Positions 16,741 to 24,576 of a DNA stretch of 64,000 bases are shown in pieces; within the stretch, counting starts at the first letter, position 1; every line of letters begins with the position of its first letter. The position numbers were made by a program, and so were the translations under genes. This DNA is from CAZTVF01 sp964616985. GTDB taxonomy: Bacteria > Planctomycetota > Phycisphaerae > SM23-33. The notes beneath the pieces are model-generated. The model searched no databases and was not told the DNA's origin. It was given only the letters and a program-made list of their open reading frames with translations. The stretch lies in assembly GCA_964616985.1 (NCBI GenBank), contig CAZTVF010000008.1:1-64000 (forward strand). Reading direction: 5' to 3'.

Positions 16741-17149
16741 GCCCACCAGTTTACACAGAAACAGTTAGCGGTAACCAGTCAGCGGTAATCAGTTAGCGGT
16801 AACCAGCGCGGGGAACTCATGAGGTCCGACGCTCTTCAACTCCCGCCTCTCGCGTCGCCCATCGCCGGCGGCACGGCAATCGCTCGCTTCTTAGCAGAAC
16901 GCCGACCTTCACCTCGCGGGTCAACATGCGCCGCCGCGGGAAGTGCTCCCCCGCGATCTCGCGAGGGACTCGGGTTTGCCGCCGAGCCTTCGCCCCGTGC
17001 CAACATCCCCGGTGCCGCCGCCGTGCGCGAAACCGCGAGCGGCGAGCGGGGCGGGGGCAAAAAAGAAGCGGCGGGCGGGAATGTCCCGACCGCCGCGTGG
17101 GTCTTACTGTTTACCGTTTACTGTTTCACTGATTACTGCATCCGCGGTC
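16741..17149. other. Gene-free region with GGTAACCAGT repeats and terminator
   Basis: Degenerate tandem units such as AGCGGTAACCAGT fill 16759-16805, and the inverse form (TTACTGTTTACCGTTTACTG) fills 17103-17145. Between them lies GC-rich sequence with the terminator of the next minus-strand gene. No gene is supportable. Confidence 0.6.
17059..17097 (-). terminator. Intrinsic terminator of the TIM-barrel gene
   Basis: Minus strand GCGGCGGTCGGGA pairs with TCCCGCCCGCCGC (17068-17096, one mismatch) and is followed by TTCTTTTTT. It lies 53 bases after the stop at 17150. Confidence 0.75.
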
Positions 17150-18112
17150 TCAGAACCACCAGGCCTTGCCCATGGGCTGGCTGAGCATGACGCCCTTGAG
17201 GTAGGAGACGGCCTTCTCGAAGCCTTCGTTCATGCTCATCAGCGAATCTTCGTGCTCGATGCTCAGCACGCCGTCGTAGCCATACAGGCGAAGCATGGAC
17301 ACGAACGGCTTCCAGAAGTCGTCGCCGTGGCCGTAGCCGACGGTGCGGAAGACCCAGGCGCGGTTCTTCACGTCGCCGTAGCTCTTGATGTCCAGGTTGC
17401 CGGTGATGCGGCTGTTCCGCGGGTCGATCGCGCAGTCCTTGGCGTGCACGTGGAAGATGCACTTGTTGTCGCCCAGGAAGCGGGCGGCTTCCACCGGGCA
17501 GATGCCCTGCCAGAAGAAGTGGCTGGGGTCGAGGTTGGCGCCGAGGTTCTTGCCAGCGGCGTTGCGCAGGCGGACGATGTCCTCGGGGTTGTGAACCGTC
17601 ATGCCCGGGTGCGCTTCGAACGCGATCTTCACGCCCATCTTGGCCGCGAAGTCGTTCTCCTTCTTCCAGAAGGGGATGAGGACCTTGTTCCACTGGTAGT
17701 CGGCCGCCTTGGAGAAATCGTCCGGCCAGGGGCAGGTGACGAAGTTGGGCACGCGGTCCTGCGGGCCGCCGCCGGGGCAGCCGGAGAAGTTGATCACGAC
17801 CGTCTTGAATTCCGCGGCCAGCATCACGCCGTCGCGCTGCGACTGGGCGTGGGCCTTGGCGATCTTCTTGTCGGGGTGAACCGGGTTGCCGTGCACCGCG
17901 ACGCCCTGAACTTCCAGGCCGCGATCGGCAATCTTCTGCTTCAGCTCGGCCAGACGCTTCTTGTCCTTGTGAATGCCCGCGAGCTTCCACGGATCGCCGG
18001 GATACGCGCCGGCCGGCAGCTCGATGGCGCCCAGGCCGACCTTCTTGCAGTAGTCCAACGCCGCGTCCAGTTTCATGCCGCCGAACAACGCACCCATGAC
18101 TCCCAGTTTCAT
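17150..18112 (-). CDS. Sugar phosphate isomerase/epimerase-like TIM barrel
   Basis: A 320-residue member of the xylose-isomerase-like TIM-barrel superfamily (AP endonuclease 2 fold). Typical strand ends carry metal ligands: IAFEAHPG (Glu), GANLDPSHFFWQG (Asp, His), FHVHAKD (His) and LSIEHEDS (Glu). Such proteins isomerise or epimerise keto-sugars or inosose derivatives; the exact substrate cannot be told. No signal peptide is seen. The start at 18112 follows AAAGGAG by 7 bases and begins MKLGVMGALFGG; a longer frame upstream lacks support. It stands alone with its own terminator. Confidence 0.83.
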   Translation of the reverse strand: MKLGVMGALFGGMKLDAALDYCKKVGLGAIELPAGAYPGDPWKLAGIHKDKKRLAELKQKIADRGLEVQGVAVHGNPVHPDKKIAKAHAQSQRDGVMLAAEFKTVVINFSGCPGGGPQDRVPNFVTCPWPDDFSKAADYQWNKVLIPFWKKENDFAAKMGVKIAFEAHPGMTVHNPEDIVRLRNAAGKNLGANLDPSHFFWQGICPVEAARFLGDNKCIFHVHAKDCAIDPRNSRITGNLDIKSYGDVKNRAWVFRTVGYGHGDDFWKPFVSMLRLYGYDGVLSIEHEDSLMSMNEGFEKAVSYLKGVMLSQPMGKAWWF

Positions 18113-18201
18113 ATTCGTTCTCCTTTGCGGTTTCGTGGATGGGAAAGTGCTCAACGGTGCATCATCATAACCGCGGGGGCCTCGAGTGCAAGACTCTCAA
18201 A

Positions 18202-18344
18202 AGCAGGGATAAACGCAGATGAACGCAGATCAGAAAAGCAAAGAAGGCGAAACGTTCCCCGAACGCCTACGCGGATGATGGCGGCAAGGAAAGCTTTGAG
18301 GCTCCTTTGCCGCTTATCTGCGTTTATCTGCGTTCATCCCTGCT
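18202..18344. repeat. Inverted pair of ACGCAGAT-type repeat
   Basis: Left arm 18202-18230 (AGCAGGGATAAACGCAGATG start) and right arm 18313-18344 are near-perfect inverses of each other, 143 bases end to end. The arms are built from AACGCAGAT units. The pair fills the space between the TIM-barrel gene start and the L,D-transpeptidase stop. Confidence 0.8.
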
Positions 18345-18359
18345 GACTGGCTTGGGCGA

Positions 18360-19487
18360 TCAATCGAAACCGCCGCCGGCGTGCTTGGGGGCCGCGGTGG
18401 CGGCGGGCTTGGCGGTGGTGGCCGCCGTGGGCGCGGGCGAGGCCGCCGGCGCGGGCCCCGCGGGCGCGGGGCTGGGCACAGCCGTGGGGACGACCTCCGA
18501 GGCCGCAGCCTTGCTGGCGGCATCGTCGGCCTTGGTGAAGGCGTCGTTCGCCTGGTTCAGAAACAGCACCGGCGTGCCGACCTTGACCATCTTGCCCAGG
18601 CGCTGGGCGTCCCAGTTGGCCAGGCGGAAGCAGCCATGCGAGCCCGTCTTGCCGATCATCTCCGGCGTGGGCGTGCCGTGGATGCCATAGCCGCTCAGAG
18701 TCAGGCCCACCCAGCACAGGCCGACGGGGTTGCGGGGGCCCGGCGGGATCATCAGGATCTCGTCCACGTCCTTCACCTCGGGCCATTTCGCCGGGTCAAA
18801 ACGGTACGTCGGGTTGTCGCTGATGACGGCAACGCTGCTCCTGGTCACCGAGGGCAGGTTGTCCTTATCGGCCGCGATCGAGCAGTGGAACATGCCCACC
18901 AGTCGCGTGCCGGCGTAGATGCGGACGACCTTCTCGGCGAAGTTGATCTCGATGCGGTCGCCCTGCGCGGGCGTGCCGGCGATCACGTTGGGGACGGTGA
19001 TGGTGTCGCCGGCCTTGAGGGCGTTCATGTCGCGCCCGCCATTGAGTTCGGCCATCAGGGCTCGGGTGCTGTGGAACTTCTCGGCCAGCATCGCATCGAG
19101 CGTCTCGTAGGACATCCGCTTGAGCCTCGCCTTCTCCTGCCACTTCTTGGGCAGCGGCCCCCCGATCTGCTCCAGGTCCGCGGCGGTCACGGTGTAGGTG
19201 GTGAGGGCCTTGTCGGGATCGACGCCCAGGGCGGCTGCGGCGGCAGGTTCGGGACGGGCGGTGACGGGCAAGCCGTTGGCCCGCTGGTATTCCCACAGGC
19301 CCAGAGAGGTCTTGCGGCCGGGGGCGCCATCGATGAGCCCGGGAGAGAAACCGGCGCGGTCCAGCGCGATCTGCCAGGCGAGGCGAGTCTTGAGCTTCGC
19401 ATCCGCCGCCGGCTGGGCCCACGCCCCGCCCGCGCACAGCATCACCGTCAGCGCCATCACAACAATACGATCCATCCGCACCTTCAT
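18360..19487 (-). CDS. L,D-transpeptidase with LysM-like and peptidoglycan-binding parts
   Basis: A 375-residue exported protein. After a signal peptide (residues 1-25, cleavage after GGAWA) comes a peptidoglycan-binding-1-like helix set (ALDRAGFSPGLIDGAPGRKT), a LysM-like stretch ending LKAGDTITVPNV, and the YkuD catalytic domain with HGTPTPEMIGKTGSHGC near residues 270-286, holding the conserved His and catalytic Cys. Such enzymes cross-link peptidoglycan through 3-3 bonds or attach proteins to it. The last 70 residues are a Pro/Ala-rich low-complexity tail. The start at 19487 follows AAGGAG. The presence of the enzyme argues that this organism has peptidoglycan. Confidence 0.88.
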   Translation of the reverse strand: MKVRMDRIVVMALTVMLCAGGAWAQPAADAKLKTRLAWQIALDRAGFSPGLIDGAPGRKTSLGLWEYQRANGLPVTARPEPAAAAALGVDPDKALTTYTVTAADLEQIGGPLPKKWQEKARLKRMSYETLDAMLAEKFHSTRALMAELNGGRDMNALKAGDTITVPNVIAGTPAQGDRIEINFAEKVVRIYAGTRLVGMFHCSIAADKDNLPSVTRSSVAVISDNPTYRFDPAKWPEVKDVDEILMIPPGPRNPVGLCWVGLTLSGYGIHGTPTPEMIGKTGSHGCFRLANWDAQRLGKMVKVGTPVLFLNQANDAFTKADDAASKAAASEVVPTAVPSPAPAGPAPAASPAPTAATTAKPAATAAPKHAGGGFD

Positions 19488-19592
19488 GGCAGGCTCCTTC
19501 CGTGGGCACACCGTCTGCCAAGAGCATACCGCAACGGCGGTCGATATGCGAGATTCGTTCTCCCGCCGCGAAGGGTCGTGGCCTTGCCACGA

Positions 19593-19779
19593 TGGTGCCA
19601 CCCCCAAACTCGGTTGGGGGTGCGAAGGCGGCACCGAGTCGTTGGGAATTCGTGGACTATGGGAGGTGCATGGACTTGCCTGCCGTAGGCAGGTCACTGA
19701 AGTGACCATGCCTGAAGGTCGTGGACGCATCGGACTCGGTCGCTGTTCTCACCCCCAAATGAGTTTGGGGGTGGCACCG
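19593..19779. repeat. REPIN-like inverted pair of the CACCCCCAAAC family
   Basis: Palindrome cores at 19599-19622 and 19750-19773 face each other, each with GGTGC or GGCACC on its outer side. A second repeat (19664-19712) lies in the spacer. Confidence 0.85.
19664..19712. repeat. 49-base palindromic repeat, copy 1
   Basis: It contains the perfect palindrome GGTCACTGAAGTGACC and the stem CCTGCC..GGCAGG. The inverse complement at 41091-41139 differs in one base of 49. Confidence 0.85.
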
Positions 19780-19844
19780 CGCGGGCAATCGCACCGGGCG
19801 GGGCAGTTAGTATTCGTTGCGAACTTCGGTGAATACTGTTAGAT

Positions 19845-21209
19845 ATGAACAGTATGAAGCTTCCAGTCGTTGCTATCGTGGGCCGGCCGAATGTCGGCAA
19901 GAGTAGTTTGCTCAACTGCCTGGTGGGCAGGAAGATCTCCATCGTTGACCCGACGCCGGGCGTGACGCGGGACCGCATCTGCGCGCCGTGCGCGATCGGC
20001 AGCGATCCCGATGACCTCCATTACGTCGAACTGGTCGATACCGGCGGCATGGGCATCGTCGACCGCGACGACCTGGCCGGCGACGTGGAAGACCAGATCC
20101 TGTACGCCATCGGCGAGGCGTCGCTGATCCTGTTCGTCGTCGATGCCCGCGAGGGCCTCACGCCGCTGGACCGCCACGTGGCCCAGCAGCTCCGCAAGCA
20201 GAAGAACCCCGTCGTCCTGGTGGCCAACAAGGTCGACCAGGAGAACCTGCCCACCGAGCTGGCCGAGCTGCACTCGCTGGGCTTCGGCCCGCCGCTCCCC
20301 GTGTCGGCCATCCACCACCTGGGCCGCAACGACCTGCTTGAAGCGATCAGCCGCCACGTCGGCGACACCGCCGGCCAGCGGCCTCAGCCCGTCATGAAGC
20401 TCGCCATCGTCGGCAAGCGCAACGCGGGTAAGAGCACGTTCATCAACGCCCTGGCCGGCGAGCCGCGGGTGATCGTCTCCAACAAGCCGGGCACGACGCG
20501 CGACAGCGTCGATGTCTCCATCGAGCTCGAAGGCCGCCAGTTCATGGTCATCGACACGGCCGGCGCCCAGAAGCGCCGCAGCCTCGCCGGCGACATCGAG
20601 TTCTACAGCCGCCACCGCGCGCTGCGGTCCATCCGCCGCGCCGACGTCGTGGCCCTGATGATCGATGCCTCCGTGCCCGTCTCGCAGGTGGACAAGGAAC
20701 TGGCCGGCGAGATCTCCGAGCAGTACAAGCCCGTCATCCTCGTGGTGAACAAGTGGGATCTGGCGAAGGATTTCGCCGCCGGCGAGCAGTACCAGGAGTA
20801 CTTCGCCAAGACCTTCCCCTCGCTGGCGTTCGCCCCGATCATCCTGACCACCGCCACCGAGAACTACAACGTCCGCAAGACCATCGACGTGGCCGAGAGG
20901 CTGTTCCAGCAGACGAGCGTCCGCGTGCCGACGCCGCAGCTGAACGTCGCCATCGAGGAAATCCTGAACATTCGCGGCCCCAGCCACAAGGCCGGCACCA
21001 AGCCGCCCAAGATCCTGTACGCCGCGCAGATCGCGACGGCGCCGCCGACGCTGGTGTGCTTCGTGAACGACGAGCGCAGCTTCGATACCGGTTACCAGCG
21101 GTTCCTGCTGAACCAGCTTCGCGAGCGGCTGCCGTTCTCGCAGGTGCCGATCCGCCTGTTGTTCCGCCAGCGTCGCGGCGGCAAACCGGCGATCAAGAAG
21201 GAAGAGTAG
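19845..21209 (+). CDS. der: Ribosome biogenesis GTPase Der (EngA)
   Basis: A 454-residue protein with two GTPase domains in tandem and a KH-like C-terminus, needed for 50S assembly. The first domain has GRPNVGKSS, TPGVTRD, DTGGM and NKVD; the second has GKRNAGKST near residue 188, PGTTRDS, DTAGAQ and NKWD. The C-terminal part (TPQLNVAIEEI, LPFSQVPIRLLFRQRR) matches the KH-like domain. A start at 19845 or 19854 is possible; neither has a Shine-Dalgarno sequence. The hexamers TTGCGA (19817) and TTAGAT (19839) with 16 bases between suggest a very short or absent leader. Its stop is 21 bases from the convergent superoxide reductase gene. Confidence 0.95.
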   Translation: MNSMKLPVVAIVGRPNVGKSSLLNCLVGRKISIVDPTPGVTRDRICAPCAIGSDPDDLHYVELVDTGGMGIVDRDDLAGDVEDQILYAIGEASLILFVVDAREGLTPLDRHVAQQLRKQKNPVVLVANKVDQENLPTELAELHSLGFGPPLPVSAIHHLGRNDLLEAISRHVGDTAGQRPQPVMKLAIVGKRNAGKSTFINALAGEPRVIVSNKPGTTRDSVDVSIELEGRQFMVIDTAGAQKRRSLAGDIEFYSRHRALRSIRRADVVALMIDASVPVSQVDKELAGEISEQYKPVILVVNKWDLAKDFAAGEQYQEYFAKTFPSLAFAPIILTTATENYNVRKTIDVAERLFQQTSVRVPTPQLNVAIEEILNIRGPSHKAGTKPPKILYAAQIATAPPTLVCFVNDERSFDTGYQRFLLNQLRERLPFSQVPIRLLFRQRRGGKPAIKKEE

Positions 21210-21230
21210 GACGAGGAGTCGGGCCGCGAC

Positions 21231-21659
21231 TCATGCCGGCGCGGCCCGGTACTGCGGGTTGTTCACGGCGCGGCCTTCCCAGGCGACCGATCGCCACAGC
21301 CCGTGCACGCTGCAGTAGCAGCGGGCGCTCACGCGGCGGGCCTGGATCTCGAAGTTCACCTCCGGCGTTTCCCCCGGCGACAGGAACTGGCGAAGGTATT
21401 GCCCCCCTGCCGTCAGCTCAATCCAGCGGATGTGATGATCCTCGTCCATGGGGTGGGCCGAAGGCCCGACGCGGACGCGCCAGCCCGAGGCCGTCTTCTG
21501 GAGCACCAGGGCGTGCTCGTGGTCGCCGCCGAGGGAGAGATTCGCATGCACCGGCACCATTCGCGGCCCGCAGCACACCAGCTCCATGCCGCAAGCTTCC
21601 AGCACCTCCACTACGGTATCGCAAACGGGGCAACGGAAAATCTGCAGATTCTCGGTCAT
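21231..21659 (-). CDS. Desulfoferrodoxin-type superoxide reductase
   Basis: A 142-residue iron protein that reduces superoxide to peroxide without making oxygen. The N-terminal desulforedoxin domain has FRCPVCDTVVE and LVCCGPRM, giving the four Cys ligands of centre I. The catalytic domain has DHEHALV, the HPMDEDHHIRWIEL stretch and CYCSVHGLW, which hold the His ligands and the Cys of centre II. It is therefore the two-iron form. The start at 21659 follows AGAGAGGA. Such enzymes are typical of anaerobes and microaerophiles. No rubredoxin gene is adjacent. Confidence 0.88.
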   Translation of the reverse strand: MTENLQIFRCPVCDTVVEVLEACGMELVCCGPRMVPVHANLSLGGDHEHALVLQKTASGWRVRVGPSAHPMDEDHHIRWIELTAGGQYLRQFLSPGETPEVNFEIQARRVSARCYCSVHGLWRSVAWEGRAVNNPQYRAAPA

Positions 21660-21794
21660 GACATCCTCTCTCTGTGACAGCAAATGCGGGATATGAACCC
21701 CTCGCCGCAAAAGCCCTGATGGTGACGGGCTTTCAAGACAGTGCCTACAGCCGCCAAAGGCCGTGGCACACGACGGACTGTTCCAAGACGGCGA

Positions 21795-22169
21795 TCAGGC
21801 GGCCTGGCCCTCGCGGCGCGATGCGGCGACGGCGCGGCGCCTTGGCGCCGGAGCGGCCGCGGCGATTTCCTCGGCCGGCGTCAAGGCCGGCTGCGGCAGT
21901 TCCAGCACGCGAACGATGCTGTCGACGCCCAGGGGCCCGTACTCGATGCCGAAGGCGGCGTAGTCGGTGAACCATTTGCCGTCGGCGCAGTAGCGGAACT
22001 TGTAGGTCCCCGGTTTGAGGTGAAGCGCGGCCAGCCAGTAGCCGTCGTCGGTGCGAACCATCTCGTGTTCGCCCTTGCGCCATCCGTTGAAGTCGCCGAC
22101 GAGCTGGACCATCTTCGCCTGCGGGCGGAAGAACCTGAATTGTGCGTAGTTGCCGTGAACCGTAACCAT
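21795..22169 (-). CDS. Small CBM48/isoamylase-N-like glycan-binding protein
   Basis: A 124-residue protein made of one early-set domain of the CBM48/AMPK glycogen-binding type. The hallmark VQLVGDFNGWRKG is followed by DGYWLAALHLKPGTYKFRYCADGKWFTD, the classic pattern of this fold, with Trp residues that can stack on sugars. A tail of about 35 residues is Ala/Arg-rich. No catalytic domain is attached, so a glycogen- or starch-binding or regulatory role is inferred. The start at 22169 follows AAGGG; the open frame further upstream lacks support. Confidence 0.78.
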   Translation of the reverse strand: MVTVHGNYAQFRFFRPQAKMVQLVGDFNGWRKGEHEMVRTDDGYWLAALHLKPGTYKFRYCADGKWFTDYAAFGIEYGPLGVDSIVRVLELPQPALTPAEEIAAAAPAPRRRAVAASRREGQAA

Positions 22170-22325
22170 GTTGAGCCCTTCTTGCGAGTCCTGCTCGTCA
22201 TCCTCTTTTTCCGTCGGCCCGCGCGGGCGACGGTGCGATCTGTCCGAACGAGTTGAGCCGCGTATTGTTTCGTTTTCTGCCGAGCCCGCACCGCGGGCCG
22301 GCACACATCCCCCGACCGGGGCGCC

Positions 22326-22520
22326 CTAGGCGGTCAGCAGTTCGGGTTGCTCGTCGCGGACGGCGAGGTCAAGGCTGGCGAGATAGCCCACGATGGCCTC
22401 CTCGATCTTCTCTCTCGCTTCCTGGGGTGAGCGGCCGCGGGCGAAGCAACCGGGCAGGGCCGGGCACTGCGCCCGATAGCCGCCGCAGTCGCACTGCGTG
22501 ATTCGAATGACCAGTTTCAT
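22326..22520 (-). CDS. HicB-like small protein, orphan
   Basis: A 64-residue protein with the HicB N-terminal fold pattern: MKLVIRITQCDCGGYRAQCP, then LPGCFARGRSPQEARE and a helix ending IVGYLASLD. HicB proteins are antitoxins of HicA or stand-alone members of the family. No HicA-like gene with its dsRNA-binding-like fold is adjacent, and no DNA-binding C-terminus is present, so toxin-antitoxin function is doubtful. The start at 22520 follows GAGGAA. Confidence 0.65.
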   Translation of the reverse strand: MKLVIRITQCDCGGYRAQCPALPGCFARGRSPQEAREKIEEAIVGYLASLDLAVRDEQPELLTA

Positions 22521-22580
22521 CGGTTCCTCATTTCTGCCCCCACGATACCGCCGCAAAAAACCAGCACAATCGGCAGGCCG

Positions 22581-22630
22581 CCCGTTTTGTTCCTAGGTCA
22601 AACGGGACGGTGGGTCGGTAAATCGACCCA
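22581..22630. terminator. Two consecutive hairpins between small genes
   Basis: CCCGTTT (22581-22587) pairs with AAACGGG (22600-22606), and TGGGTCG pairs with CGACCCA (22611-22630). They lie after the 61-residue gene on the minus strand. There is no long T run, so termination is inferred only from position. Confidence 0.35.
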
Positions 22631-22647
22631 TGCCGCGTGGGGACTTC

Positions 22648-22833
22648 TTACGCCGCCGCCGGCCCGGTGCTGGGGCGGCAACTGAACAGCGGGATCACCA
22701 ACCGGCCGGGGGCGGCGTTCTGATTGTTGATCACGACGCGGACGTTGCGGCTGCCTCTGCGGTCGATCAGCCTCCAATACACAGTCCGGCTGATCTCCTT
22801 CCCCTGGCACATAGTCTTGCTCGTTAGCTTCAT
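22648..22833 (-). CDS. Small hypothetical protein
   Basis: A 61-residue basic protein starting MKLTSKTMCQGKEISRTVYW. It is supported mainly by a strong AAAGGAG sequence about 9 bases before the ATG at 22833 and by a start context (GCAGAAATGAA) like the neighbouring HicB-like gene. The part RLIDRRGSRNVRVVINNQ looks like a beta-rich domain. No family was recognised. Confidence 0.45.
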   Translation of the reverse strand: MKLTSKTMCQGKEISRTVYWRLIDRRGSRNVRVVINNQNAAPGRLVIPLFSCRPSTGPAAA

Positions 22834-23174
22834 TTCTGCGGTCTCCTTTAAGCGGCGAAGGGCAATGCAATTCGATGGTTCATTTGTAGCGAGACGTGGA
22901 GATGCCTTCAATCGGTGCACGACCCGTTTCTGGGTGCTGACTGTGCCTCACCCCTTCATCGGTGGATTTCCCCCATGATTTGGCGAGTTGTCCTAGGTAC
23001 GTGTACTCATTGGAGAGACATGGGTTAGATGCCAACAGGTTATGCAGGGGTTATCCACAGATTGTCCACAATTGAGGGCGGCGGGAGGGCTCCGCGGGCG
23101 GTGCAAGCCTTAACGTATGGATATACATCGTTTGAATCGACAGCCCCGGCGGCTGCAGTCGGCAAGGGCGAGAT
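22834..23174. other. Gene-free region with DnaA boxes
   Basis: 341 bases with no supportable gene. A palindrome GTACGTGTAC lies near 22998, and two DnaA boxes lie at 23051-23070. Confidence 0.5.
23051..23070 (+). promoter_or_regulatory. DnaA-box pair
   Basis: A perfect TTATCCACA (23051-23059) is followed two bases later by TTGTCCACA (23062-23070) in the same orientation. They lie about 14 kb from dnaA and could titrate DnaA, control the neighbouring genes, or mark part of an origin. Confidence 0.5.
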
Positions 23175-24245
23175 TCAATCCGGGCGATGGATCAGGCATT
23201 CCTGCGCCGACAGCCCGTGCGTCTTGAGCAGTCGCAGCGGATGCTCAGGCTGGCTGGTGCGGTTGGAGAGGTAGATCGATTCGATCACGGCCAGGTTGAG
23301 CAGGTTTTCGCGGCCGGAGCATTCGTAATGATCGCCGCCGGACACCACCGCCTGCGCGAAGGCCTCGGCCTGGAGGCGGAAGACGTCCAGCGGGGAATTC
23401 TGGTCGGAGAAGTTCTCCAGCACGTTGCCCTCGGGACCGCGAAGCAGGCACGTTTCGCCGCTGGCCGTCAGCGAGCCCGCGCGGCCGTGGAGGCAGAGTT
23501 GCTCGCTCACCGGGCCCGAGCATCGCGTGGTGACGACGGTGGCCACCGGCCCGCCGCTGTAGCGGAGGATGGCCGCGGCCGTGTCGTCGGTGTCGTAGAT
23601 GGGCTGCAGTTTGCCGCCGGGCCCGCGGCGGTCCTTGCGCGAGTTGATCGCGCTGAAGCCGTACACTTCCTCCGGCAGCCCCAGCAGCCAGACCAGCAGG
23701 TCGATCGGGTGGTAGCCCAGTTCCATCAGGGCCCCCCCGCCGGCGGCGGCCTGGTCGCCGCGCCACTCGAGGCTGGCGCCCCAGTTGAAGAGGTAGTGCG
23801 AGCGTGCGAGGAAGATCTCCTCCAGCCGCGGCATCAGGGCGAAGGCCTTGCGATAGCCGCCGGCGAAACGCCGCTGCGTGCCGACGGCCAGCTTGAGCTT
23901 CGCCCGCTCCATGCGCGTCACCAGGGCGAAGCCCTCGGCGAGGCTGCGGGCCAGGGGCAGTTCCTTCCAGACGTGAATGCCGCGTTCGGCGCAGGCGGTG
24001 ATCATCTCGGCCGCGGGCACGGGCGGAACAGCGAGGTAGACGATCTTCGGGTGCGTCTGGGCCAGCAGGGCGCGGTTGTCGGTGAAGGCAGGGACGCGGG
24101 CGGCGTTGCCCGCGCGGGCGGAGATTCCCGCGTCGCGGTCGGCCAGGCCGACGAGCTGGACAATCGGGCTGTTGAGCAAGGCCTGCAACGTGAGGTTGCC
24201 GAACCCGCCGACGCCGATGATCGCCACTGGAATTCGATCCGCCAT
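23175..24245 (-). CDS. Gfo/Idh/MocA family oxidoreductase
   Basis: A 356-residue NAD(P)-dependent oxidoreductase. The Rossmann fold starts VAIIGVGGFGNLTL, then IVYLAVPPVPA and the family motif appears as VWKELPLARS, with the usual EKP changed to KELP. The C-terminal domain has GALMELGYHPIDLLVWLLG, which carries the catalytic His of the family. The substrate is unknown. The ATG at 24245 is preferred to a TTG two codons upstream. It is on the same strand as the sugar catabolic genes upstream but separated from them by a MITE-like element. Confidence 0.8.
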   Translation of the reverse strand: MADRIPVAIIGVGGFGNLTLQALLNSPIVQLVGLADRDAGISARAGNAARVPAFTDNRALLAQTHPKIVYLAVPPVPAAEMITACAERGIHVWKELPLARSLAEGFALVTRMERAKLKLAVGTQRRFAGGYRKAFALMPRLEEIFLARSHYLFNWGASLEWRGDQAAAGGGALMELGYHPIDLLVWLLGLPEEVYGFSAINSRKDRRGPGGKLQPIYDTDDTAAAILRYSGGPVATVVTTRCSGPVSEQLCLHGRAGSLTASGETCLLRGPEGNVLENFSDQNSPLDVFRLQAEAFAQAVVSGGDHYECSGRENLLNLAVIESIYLSNRTSQPEHPLRLLKTHGLSAQECLIHRPD

Positions 24246-24340
24246 ATCCAACGGCGAGAGTAGAAGCCACGGCGCTCAAAGTCAAGGAGAGAGGTCGTAG
24301 GCAATAGGTCGTAGGGGAAGAGCTTTGCGTGATCAGACGG

Positions 24341-24495
24341 CTAGTAGTTCATCACAATCGAATATGTGAGTGCGTCTGGCAGCGGCTTGCCGTTCGGCGC
24401 TGTAGAAGCCCAGGGCGTCACCCACATCTGACAGCGCCGAACGGCAAGCCGCCGCCAAGGCCTTACTCCCAGAATCAAGCGTGAAGGACTACTAG
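24341..24495. mobile_element. MITE-like element, copy 1
   Basis: A 155-base element bounded by CTAGTAG and CTACTAG. Inside, the arms AGCGGCTTGCCGTTCGGCGC and its inverse (24431-24456) flank a core of about 27 bases. A second copy at 49503-49652 has matching flanks but an inverted core. No coding capacity. It fills the space between two minus-strand genes. Confidence 0.8.
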
Positions 24496-24576
24496 CTCGC
24501 CTTCCGGCGATGTTTGAGGTTCACCGCGCGTGCACGCGAACGATTGCGATCCGCTGGATCGCGCAACGCTCTTCCC

